This document shows positions 1 through 5,619 of a stretch of 5,923 nucleotides of DNA, one piece after another (position 1 is the first letter of the stretch; the number at the start of each line of letters is the position of its first letter). The translations under genes were made by a program, and so were the position numbers. Origin of the DNA: Candidatus Omnitrophota bacterium (GTDB lineage Bacteria > Omnitrophota > Gorgyraeia > Gygaellales > JAHJCI01); the NCBI GenBank assembly GCA_016783355.1, contig JADHWR010000069.1, positions 1-5,923 on the forward strand, written 5' to 3'. The notes under the pieces are model-generated. The model was not told where the DNA came from, searched no databases, and saw nothing but the letters and a program-made list of their open reading frames with translations.

Positions 1-557
1 TAAAAGGCGATACAGCAGGAGGAGTCTTTGAGGTTTGTGCAAAAGGGGTGTTGCCTGGATTGGGCAGCTATACCCAATCTACGCAGCGCCTGGATGCGTG
101 CTTGGCATTAGCTGCAATGTCTATTCCCGGCGTGAAAGGCGTTGAGATTGGTCTGGGTTTTGGCTATGCGGATAGACTTGGTTCAACTGTTCATGATGCA
201 ATATATTACTCAGAGTCTAAAAGCCTGCCTGGCGGCAGGCAGGGGTATTGGCGTAAAACAAATAATGCTGGCGGGATTGAGGGCGGTATAAGTAATGGTG
301 AGGATATTCTCGTGCGCGCTTGTCTTAAGCCAATTTCTACATTAAAAAGACCTCTTGATTCTGTTGATATCTTAACAAGAAAATCAGCCAAGGCAGCTGT
401 TGAGCGTTCAGATGTCTGCGTGGTGGAAGCAGCAGGTGTGGTAGGAGAGGCGGTTGTTGCCTTTGAATTAACAAAGGCATTCCTGGAGAAATTTGGCAGC
501 GACTCTCTTTTGGATATAAAAAAGAGTTATCAGAATTATCTTAAAAGAATTATGTGA
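1..557 (+). CDS. aroC: Chorismate synthase, C-terminal half (5' end outside the window)
   Basis: Chorismate synthase converts 5-enolpyruvylshikimate-3-phosphate to chorismate, the last common step of aromatic biosynthesis, using reduced FMN in the cytoplasm. The frame is open from base 3 and gives 184 codons to TGA; full-length family members have about 360-390 residues, so roughly the first half is missing. Visible family motifs, numbered from the codon at base 3, are GDTAGGVFEV near residues 2-11, GLGS near 19-22, MSIPGVKGVEIG near 39-50, TNNAGGIEGGISNGE near 86-100 and ERSDVC at 134-139. The usual Pro after the last motif (CAVPAA in many homologues) is Glu here (CVVEAA). A GTG at 48 is internal, not the start, because homology continues upstream of it. 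Residues SLPGGRQ (bases 222-242) look like an insertion encoded by a DNA palindrome. Identification is secure. Confidence 0.97.
   Translation, partial: KGDTAGGVFEVCAKGVLPGLGSYTQSTQRLDACLALAAMSIPGVKGVEIGLGFGYADRLGSTVHDAIYYSESKSLPGGRQGYWRKTNNAGGIEGGISNGEDILVRACLKPISTLKRPLDSVDILTRKSAKAAVERSDVCVVEAAGVVGEAVVAFELTKAFLEKFGSDSLLDIKKSYQNYLKRIM
223..243. repeat. 21-nt palindrome embedded in the aroC reading frame
   Basis: Arms GCCTGCC (223-229) and GGCAGGC (234-240) pair perfectly around a TGGC loop. A second register pairs CCTGCCT (224-230) with AGGCAGG (237-243). It is far more GC-rich than its surroundings and encodes SLPGGRQ. From memory, homologues such as the Bacillus enzyme have about six residues between the VHDEI-like and GY-(R/K)RTN motifs, against thirteen here. 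The excess of about seven codons equals the 21-nt length of the palindrome. Similar CCTGCC/GGCAGG palindromes are, in my recollection, dispersed in several candidate-phylum genomes. Seen: the palindrome. Inferred: a mobile or dispersed repeat inserted in frame. Confidence 0.7.
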
Positions 558-560
558 GAA

Positions 561-601
561 AATCACCTTCTTTGCGTCTATTAGTAGTAGGGGAGGTGAT
601 T
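561..601 (+). promoter_or_regulatory. Hairpin sequestering the aroK Shine-Dalgarno
   Basis: Bases 561-575 can pair with 587-601 in a continuous 15-bp stem. The outer eight pairs (AATCACCT with AGGTGATT) are perfect Watson-Crick, and the inner seven include four G-U pairs. The loop is 11 nt. The right arm contains GGAGGTGAT (592-600), a near-complete anti-16S match 11 nt before the aroK ATG. The left arm begins 4 nt after the aroC stop, so a ribosome terminating aroC would cover it and open the stem. That suggests translation of aroK coupled to aroC. There is no T-run after the stem, so it is not an intrinsic terminator. Structure is seen; the role is inferred. Confidence 0.6.
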
Positions 602-611
602 GTGCGGCTAA

Positions 612-1121
612 ATGAATAATCTTTATCTTGTTGGCTTTATGGCAACAGGCAAATCGGTTGTTGGCAGGCATCTTTCTACAAAATTGGGCTGGCAATTTTG
701 CGATTTAGACGAGCTTATTGAAAAGAAAGAGAAGAGGAAGATTGCGCAAATCTTTAGCGAAAGCAATGAGGAGTATTTTAGAGAGATAGAGAAAAGGGAA
801 CTTTTTGAGATTTCCCAGCAAAAGAATTTTGTTGTTGCCTGCGGCGGAGGGATAGTTTTGAACCCAGACAATGTAAGGGATATGAAAGCAACGGGTGTGG
901 TGATTTGTCTTTCGACAAAGCCAGAAGTCATTCTTAGGCGCAGTCTTGGTTTGACACACCGGCCTTTGTTAAATGTGGATCAGCCAGAGAGGAAAATCAA
1001 GGAGTTATTAAAGTTAAGAGCACCGTTTTATGCAGAGGCAGATTATAGCATTGATACCTCAGACTTAAGTATTAATCAAGTAGTAGAAAAAATATTGGAT
1101 TATGTTAAGTCAAAAGATTAA
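612..1121 (+). CDS. aroK: Shikimate kinase
   Basis: This enzyme phosphorylates the 3-hydroxyl of shikimate with ATP (step 5 of the shikimate pathway). The 169-aa length is typical of monofunctional AroK/AroL. Visible elements are the Walker A loop GFMATGKS (8-15), the DLDE metal/shikimate motif (31-34), FREIE with the substrate-binding Arg57, the GGG shikimate loop (78-80), the lid RPLL (117-120), and LRAPFY with Arg136 in the adenine/phosphate-contacting position. No key residue is missing. ATG 612 is chosen because the Walker strand begins right after it and GGAGGTGAT lies upstream; the 11-nt spacing is a little long. It follows aroC after 54 nt and overlaps dprA by 20 nt, so it is probably co-transcribed with both. 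Pairing with aroC on the same transcript fits its pathway. Confidence 0.97.
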   Translation: MNNLYLVGFMATGKSVVGRHLSTKLGWQFCDLDELIEKKEKRKIAQIFSESNEEYFREIEKRELFEISQQKNFVVACGGGIVLNPDNVRDMKATGVVICLSTKPEVILRRSLGLTHRPLLNVDQPERKIKELLKLRAPFYAEADYSIDTSDLSINQVVEKILDYVKSKD

Positions 1122-2025
1122 GAATTGGATAAGGTTAATTTTGGTTCCTGAAATTGGCCCAATAAGAGGCAAGAGATTGATTGAGCGGTTTCACTCGCCA
1201 GATAAAATCTTAGGGGCAAAAGAGGAAGAACTATTAAAGGTTGAGGGTATAAATAGGAATTTCGCCAGAGCAATTCTTGCGCAAAATAAAGAGGAAGAAC
1301 TAAGGCAACAATTAGAGCTTATCGAAAAATATCAGGTGAAGCTCATACCTTTAGATGCCTCCGACTATCCCATTTGGCTTAAATCAATATATGATCCCCC
1401 ATTGGTTTTATTTGTGCGCGGTGAATTTAAAGAGGACGATGAGGTAGCGATTGCTGTTGTGGGCACACGTAGAGCCTCTTGCTATGGAGTAAATATGACA
1501 CAGAGATTAAGTGCTCAGTTGGTGCAAACCGGTTTTACGATAGTCAGTGGTGGAGCGCGGGGAATTGATACAGCCAGCCACACAACTGCCTTGAGATTAA
1601 AGGGCAGGACATTATGTGTTTTGGGTTGTGGTGCTGACATTGCTTACCCTGCCGAGAATAAAAGATTATTCGATGAAATTATTAAAAATGGTGCTTTGAT
1701 CTCAGAATATCCCTTAGGAAGCATGCCGCAGCGACAGAATTTTCCATCCCGCAATCGTATTATTAGCGGTCTTTGTTTAGGGGTAGTTGTGATTGAGGCG
1801 CCGCTAAGAAGCGGTGCATTGATTACCGCCTCCTGCGCACTTGAGCAGGGCAGGGAGGTCTTTAGCCTTCCGGGTGAGGCAAATACTTTCAGAGCAAAGG
1901 GGACACATCAATTATTAAGAGAAGGGGCAAAGTTGGTAGAAAATGTTGATGATATAATTGAGGAGTTAGCACCTCTTCTAAAAAATAGATTAAAAAGGAA
2001 TGACCAAGTCGTTAGTTATTGTTGA
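1102..2025 (+). CDS. dprA: DNA-processing protein DprA (Smf)
   Basis: DprA binds single-stranded DNA entering during transformation, shields it and loads RecA; it is also found in bacteria not known to be competent. The 307 residues hold an N-terminal helix-hairpin-helix/SAM-like region (about 11-60, with VPEIGP and VEGINRNFARAIL) and then the extended Rossmann fold. In the fold one sees VVGTRRAS (119-126), SGGARGID (149-156), LGCGAD followed by YPAEN, FPSRNRIISG (214-223), SGALITA (237-243), EQGREVFSLPG (248-258) and GTHQLLREGAKLV. The C-terminal winged-helix domain of longer homologues is absent, as in the compact Streptococcus type. ATG 1102 is preferred because the first helix aligns with the family; no clear Shine-Dalgarno precedes it. 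It overlaps aroK by 20 nt and topA by 26 nt, so it probably depends on translational coupling. Confidence 0.96.
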   Translation: MLSQKIKNWIRLILVPEIGPIRGKRLIERFHSPDKILGAKEEELLKVEGINRNFARAILAQNKEEELRQQLELIEKYQVKLIPLDASDYPIWLKSIYDPPLVLFVRGEFKEDDEVAIAVVGTRRASCYGVNMTQRLSAQLVQTGFTIVSGGARGIDTASHTTALRLKGRTLCVLGCGADIAYPAENKRLFDEIIKNGALISEYPLGSMPQRQNFPSRNRIISGLCLGVVVIEAPLRSGALITASCALEQGREVFSLPGEANTFRAKGTHQLLREGAKLVENVDDIIEELAPLLKNRLKRNDQVVSYC

Positions 2026-3967
2026 ATCGCCAACTAAAGCAAGGACAATTAGCAAAATCCTGGGTGATGTCTCTGTTTTTTCTTCGATGGGTCATCTTGT
2101 TGACTTACCAAAAAAGAAATTGGGAATAGATTTAGAGAAGAGCTTTGCTCCGGAGTATATTATTATTCCCGGCAGGCAAAAGATATTAACTCTCTTAAAA
2201 AAGGAATTACGTGGTAAAGATAAGGTTTATATTGCTACTGATCCTGACCGGGAAGGAGAGGCGATTGGCTGGCAGATTAAAGAGAGATTAACCAAGACGA
2301 GAAAAGAGTTTTTGCGGGTAGTCTTTCACGAGATTACGCCCGAGGCAATTAAGGAGGCATTTGCCCATCCACGCGATTTTGATTTAAGGATGATTGAGGC
2401 ACAGGCAGCACGCCGAATTCTTGACCGAATTGTTGGTTATTTTCTTAGCCCTCTTCTTTGGCGAAAGATTAGCCGCGGCTTAAGTGCAGGTCGGGTTCAG
2501 TCTGTTGCGCTTCGCATTATTGTTGAGCGCGAGCGGCAGATCCAGGTATTTGTGCCGCAAGAATACTGGGAGATTGAGACAGAACTTTGCAAATCGCAGA
2601 GCGCTAATCGCTCATCGTTTAGGGCAAAGCTGGAAAAGATAGAAGGCAAGAAGGCAGAGGTAAAAAATAAACAGGAGGCTGATAAATTAATTGAGGACAT
2701 AAGGGATAAGATATTTATTGTAACGGATATAAAGAAAAAAGAAAAGAGGCGCTTTGCCTTCCCTCCGTTTATTACAAGCACACTTCAACAGGAGGCATTT
2801 AATAAATTAAAATTCAGCAGTTCTCAAACAATGATTCTCGCCCAGCAATTATACGAAGGAGTTGATATCGGGGGCGATTCGCCGATTGGACTAATAACCT
2901 ATATGCGTACAGATTCAGTTCGTATTGCTGCCCAGGCCCAGAAAGAGGTGCGTGATTATATATTAAATAATTTTGGGAAAGATTATTTACCGCCCAATCC
3001 CAATATCTACAAGAGCAAGAAACATACGCAGCAGGCACATGAGGCAATCAGACCAACAAATGTTAAACTTAACCCTTTGAGTCTGAAAGAGAAATTGAAC
3101 CGTAACCAGCATAAGCTATACGAACTTATTTATAATCGCTTTGTTGCCTCGGCGATGAAGCCTGCACAATTTTGCCTAACGGCAGTAAGCATTGAAGCAG
3201 CTAAATATTTATTCTTGGCCAGAGGGACAGAGATAATCTTTGACGGGTTTATGCGCATTTATAATAAAAATGATGATCAGGAAAAGCAGAAGTTACTGCC
3301 TCCTTTAGAAAAGGGCGAGAGGCTTTCTCTGCTGCAATTAATACCCAGTCAGCACTTTACTAAGCCGCCGGCACGGTATTCAGAAGCTTCCTTAATCAAG
3401 ACCCTTGAAGAGGAAGGCATTGGTCGTCCTTCTACTTATACGAGCATAATTCAAACCCTTCTTAAACGTATTTATACCCGCAGAATTAAGGGTTATTTTT
3501 ATCCTACAGAACTGGGATTTAAAGTCTGCGATTTACTTGTTGAATATTTTCCCAGGATTATGAATCTAAAATTTACGGCTCAGATGGAAGAAGAACTGGA
3601 CGAAATCGAAGAAGGTGTTTTCGACCGTTTAAAGGTATTAAATGATTTCTACTCTTCCTTTGAATCACATTTAGCGTTTGCACAGAAAAACATCAAGAAG
3701 GAATTAGTGATTACAGATGAGATTTGTGAGAAATGCGGCAAACCGATGGTTATACGCTGGGGTCGCAGAGGAAAGTTTTTAAGCTGTTCGGGTTTTCCTC
3801 AATGTAAGTATGCCCGTTCAATAACTACAGGAGTAAAATGCCCACAACCAGACTGCAATGGAGAACTGATTGAGCGCCGTTCCAGAAGAGGAGCATTCTA
3901 TGGCTGTTCCAATTTCCCTCGTTGCCGCTATACCGTCAGGACATTACCCGAAGAAGAAGAGCCTTAA
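2000..3967 (+). CDS. topA: DNA topoisomerase I (type IA)
   Basis: This enzyme relaxes negative supercoils by passing one strand through a transient nick, held by a tyrosine-phosphate bond. The 655 residues contain the Toprim domain with Glu9 (VIVESPTKA) and the acidic triad D81-x-D83-x-E85 in ATDPDREGEA. The core follows with GLSAGRVQSVAL (160-171), catalytic Tyr301 in GLITYMRTDS, HEAIRPT (347-353) and EEGIGRPSTY (471-480). Two four-cysteine zinc ribbons end the protein: C576, C579, C596, C602 and C614, C619, C636, C642. The start MTKSLVIVESP matches the usual N-terminus; the AAGGA before ATG 2000 abuts it, too close for an ordinary Shine-Dalgarno, so re-initiation from dprA (26-nt overlap) is likely. 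Residues 198-206 (KSQSANRSS) come from a degenerate heptad repeat. The protein appears intact. Confidence 0.97.
   Translation: MTKSLVIVESPTKARTISKILGDVSVFSSMGHLVDLPKKKLGIDLEKSFAPEYIIIPGRQKILTLLKKELRGKDKVYIATDPDREGEAIGWQIKERLTKTRKEFLRVVFHEITPEAIKEAFAHPRDFDLRMIEAQAARRILDRIVGYFLSPLLWRKISRGLSAGRVQSVALRIIVERERQIQVFVPQEYWEIETELCKSQSANRSSFRAKLEKIEGKKAEVKNKQEADKLIEDIRDKIFIVTDIKKKEKRRFAFPPFITSTLQQEAFNKLKFSSSQTMILAQQLYEGVDIGGDSPIGLITYMRTDSVRIAAQAQKEVRDYILNNFGKDYLPPNPNIYKSKKHTQQAHEAIRPTNVKLNPLSLKEKLNRNQHKLYELIYNRFVASAMKPAQFCLTAVSIEAAKYLFLARGTEIIFDGFMRIYNKNDDQEKQKLLPPLEKGERLSLLQLIPSQHFTKPPARYSEASLIKTLEEEGIGRPSTYTSIIQTLLKRIYTRRIKGYFYPTELGFKVCDLLVEYFPRIMNLKFTAQMEEELDEIEEGVFDRLKVLNDFYSSFESHLAFAQKNIKKELVITDEICEKCGKPMVIRWGRRGKFLSCSGFPQCKYARSITTGVKCPQPDCNGELIERRSRRGAFYGCSNFPRCRYTVRTLPEEEEP
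2592..2619. repeat. Degenerate 7-bp tandem repeat inside topA
   Basis: Four consecutive heptads read AATCGCA, GAGCGCT, AATCGCT and CATCGTT. GAGCG (2599-2603) and CGCTC (2609-2613) also form a small hairpin. The repeat encodes KSQSANRSS between the strands EYWEIETEL and FRAKLEKIEG, a stretch whose length varies among TopA proteins. From memory, AATCGC-type tandem repeats producing S-Q-x-A-N-R peptides recur in metagenome-derived bacterial genomes. The short size and degeneracy leave room for chance. Confidence 0.4.
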
Positions 3968-4052
3968 TTCATCAATCAAATGATAGGGTGAGGAAACCTT
4001 CTAAATATATTGAAGGACAACTAAAAAGTTATTTTGAGGCGAAGGAGAAGAC

Positions 4053-4109
4053 GTGGAAAATTACGCTGACCTCTTTTGCTTGGGTTACCTTTTGCTTTAC
4101 CCGGGTTAA
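4053..4109 (+). other. Possible 18-codon mini-ORF with a good Shine-Dalgarno
   Basis: GTG at 4053 follows AAGGAG (4042-4047) by 5 nt and opens an 18-codon frame reading MENYADLFCLGYLLLYPG, ending at TAA 4107-4109. The stop lies 28 nt before the next gene's ATG. The peptide is hydrophobic in its second half. It overlaps an imperfect tandem repeat, so its composition may simply reflect that. It could be a leader peptide, a remnant of a lost gene or chance; I recognise no homologue. Confidence 0.2.
4069..4108. repeat. Imperfect tandem duplication in the topA-downstream gap
   Basis: Two adjacent copies share the pattern ACCT-(ct)-TTTGCTT-GGGTTA: the first spans 4069-4087 and the second 4087-4108. 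The second lacks two pyrimidines near its start and carries five extra bases (TACCC) before GGGTTA. The extra bases create the self-complementary ACCCGGGT (4099-4106). The function is unknown; a repeated protein-binding site or a replication slip would both fit. Confidence 0.4.
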
Positions 4110-4137
4110 ATTTAAAAGTGTACTTTTTTAGAAAAGA

Positions 4138-5448
4138 ATGTCTGCCAAGTTCAAATTTAGTTTAGTTATTACAACTTTACTGTTTTTATTCTCTTTTCAG
4201 GCGCAACCTCTTCAGGGAGCTGAATATCAACAACAAGTAGAGAAATTCCTTAGATGGATATCAGAAAATAGCGATTCCCAAACAGGACTACCCTATAGTC
4301 ATGTTGGCGATGAAAGATTTGAAAAATGGACGATTACCTATGATGCTGCAGTAGTCTCTTTAGCCTATATTGCTGCTGGTCGGATACAACGAGCAAAAAG
4401 AATAATTGATTTTTACAGAAACAACGAAAATGTTTGGAGATTAGGAGGATTAATCGGAGCAGTTGATGCCTCCAACCCTGCTGGCGCAGGAGAAAGCTGG
4501 CTGGTGTGGAGCGGTGAAAATCTATGGATGGGTATTGCTTCTTTCCATCTATACAAAGCAACAGGCCAAAAAGAATACTTAGAATTTGCTAAGAGATTAG
4601 CAGACTTTGCTCTTTCTCTACAAAATGAGGATAAAACAAATATAAATTATGGAGGTATTCCTCTGGGACCAAGAAGCGGACCCAATGTAGTGGGGGACCA
4701 GCATCTAAATTATGATGTGAATCAGCCAGGATTTGAGGAGGTATTTGCTACAGAGCACAATATTGATGCCTATGCTTTATTTAATCTGCTTTATCAGGAG
4801 ACAAAAGAGATTAAGCTTAAAGAGGCAAAGGAGAAAATATTACTTTGGCTTAAAAGGATGGCTTATAATCCAAGGGAACATAGGTTTAATCGTGGATGCA
4901 GAAGGGAAGTTGATACGGCAGTTGCTACGGATGTCCATTCCTGGGGTATTTCTGCTTTAGGTATAGATGTTTTGGATAAGATTGAGCTGGGTTTGACGGA
5001 GAGAATGATAAAATTTGTAGAAGAAAATTGCCAGGTTAATGTTGTTTATGTCAAACCAAATGGAAAAAAGGTTATAATAGAAGGGGTTGATTTTGTCGAC
5101 CAAAAGACAGCTAAAGGATTAGGGCGAGGGCCAATGGTTTCGCCGGAATGGACATTCCAACTAATCAATGCATACAAGAGGTTATCCAATGATTTTGCTA
5201 AGCGTGGCGAACAAGAGAAGACAAATAGATATAACCAGAAGAGACTTAGACTAATAGAGAATATGTTGAGTCTGGCCATTGAAGATGGTAGCGGACTAGC
5301 CTATCCTTATGCTACTCTTGCCGATGCGCCGATTGGACATGGATACAATACACCAGCTAATGGGAATTTGAGCACAATAGGGGTAGCCTATGCAATTTTG
5401 AGTCTGTTAAAATACGACCCCTTAGTTTTTAAAGAATTTAGTGAATAA
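4138..5448 (+). CDS. Secreted all-helical protein, six-hairpin-glycosidase-like, function unknown
   Basis: A signal peptide is evident: MSAKFKF, a hydrophobic core at about residues 8-20, and a polar stretch to about residue 28, so the protein is exported. The mature part is a series of paired amphipathic helices separated by Gly/aromatic loops, as in (alpha/alpha)6 barrels. Recurrent motifs are TYDAAVVSLAYIAAG (67-81), WSGENLWMGIASFHLYKATG (124-143), EVFATEHNIDAYALFNLLY (201-219), DVHSWGISALG (265-275), SPEWTFQLINAY (335-346) and GYNTPANGNLSTIGVAYAI (402-420). Conserved acids sit in the loops (D69, D110, E119, E127, E206, D210), where glycosidases of this fold place catalytic residues, but no substrate or specific family can be assigned. 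The only possible start region is at or after 4138, because TAG closes the frame at 4129-4131; there is no clear Shine-Dalgarno. It sits between topA and xerC without an obvious functional tie. Confidence 0.85.
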   Translation: MSAKFKFSLVITTLLFLFSFQAQPLQGAEYQQQVEKFLRWISENSDSQTGLPYSHVGDERFEKWTITYDAAVVSLAYIAAGRIQRAKRIIDFYRNNENVWRLGGLIGAVDASNPAGAGESWLVWSGENLWMGIASFHLYKATGQKEYLEFAKRLADFALSLQNEDKTNINYGGIPLGPRSGPNVVGDQHLNYDVNQPGFEEVFATEHNIDAYALFNLLYQETKEIKLKEAKEKILLWLKRMAYNPREHRFNRGCRREVDTAVATDVHSWGISALGIDVLDKIELGLTERMIKFVEENCQVNVVYVKPNGKKVIIEGVDFVDQKTAKGLGRGPMVSPEWTFQLINAYKRLSNDFAKRGEQEKTNRYNQKRLRLIENMLSLAIEDGSGLAYPYATLADAPIGHGYNTPANGNLSTIGVAYAILSLLKYDPLVFKEFSE

Positions 5449-5602
5449 AAGAGTCAGGACTGAATCCCTCAAAATCTACTTGACATTGATGATTTTTTTC
5501 CAGTAAACTTATATGTAATCGGTAAAATTTATAAATTATGTCTAATAAGGTAGAAAAAAATGTACAAAAATGAGATATTGTGGAAATGGTTGGTGAAGAA
5601 CG
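5449..5602. other. 154-nt gap before xerC, with promoter and mini-ORFs
   Basis: No intrinsic terminator follows the upstream gene; TCAG-GA-CTGA near 5455 is too short a stem. An AT-rich promoter region occupies 5480-5509. Two overlapping mini-ORFs follow: an 11-codon frame from ATG 5538 (stop ending 5573) and a 19-codon frame from ATG 5560 that runs into xerC. Confidence 0.6.
5480..5509 (+). promoter_or_regulatory. Sigma70-type promoter for xerC
   Basis: A perfect -35 box TTGACA (5480-5485) is followed after 18 nt by TAAACT (5504-5509), which matches four of six -10 consensus bases. The spacer holds a T7 run. Transcription would begin near 5516, about 85 nt before xerC. It implies that xerC can be expressed independently of the aro-dprA-topA transcript. 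No operator is recognisable. Confidence 0.55.
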
Positions 5603-5619
5603 ATGCAGCGCTATATTGA
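5560..5619 (+). other. Possible 19-codon leader ORF overlapping the xerC start
   Basis: ATG 5560, preceded by AAGG at 5547-5550, opens MYKNEILWKWLVKNDAALY and stops with TGA at 5617-5619, 17 nt into xerC in another frame. The xerC Shine-Dalgarno (GGTGA, 5592-5596) and start lie inside it, so its translation could couple to or interfere with xerC initiation. It may be chance; no homologue is recognised. Confidence 0.2.

Larger units (their letters stand above)
3968..4137. other. 170-nt gap between topA and the secreted-protein gene
   Basis: No recognisable gene, RNA or intrinsic terminator is visible. CCTTC (3997-4001) and GAAGG (4012-4016) could pair around a 10-nt AT-rich loop, but no T-run follows. 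No convincing -35/-10 pair was found before 4138. The only strong ribosome-binding sequence is AAGGAG at 4042-4047, which serves a mini-ORF rather than the downstream gene. Confidence 0.6.

Noticed and set aside
561..601. The aroC-aroK hairpin as an intrinsic terminator
   Set aside because: No T-run follows, several inner pairs are G-U, and the right arm is the aroK ribosome-binding site.
602..619. GTG at 602 as an alternative aroK start better spaced from GGAGGTGAT
   Set aside because: It is in another frame and meets TAA after five codons.
206..3047. Several reverse-strand open frames of 60-100 codons across aroC, aroK and topA
   Set aside because: They mirror well-supported + strand genes, have no ribosome-binding sites or recognisable motifs, and fit chance antisense openness.
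3997..4016. CCTTC/GAAGG hairpin as a topA terminator
   Set aside because: Only five base pairs with a 10-nt AT-rich loop and no T-run.
3922..4131. 69-codon + strand frame overlapping the end of topA
   Set aside because: Its first quarter lies inside the intact zinc-ribbon coding region of topA in another frame, it resembles no family, and it has no proper start context.
4121..4131. TAG at 4129-4131 as a recoded stop extending the secreted protein upstream
   Set aside because: The codons before it do not resemble the family, and the signal peptide begins right after it.
4334..5279. Open frames on both strands inside the secreted-protein gene
   Set aside because: They are out-of-frame shadows of a 436-codon gene with clear signal peptide and motif structure.
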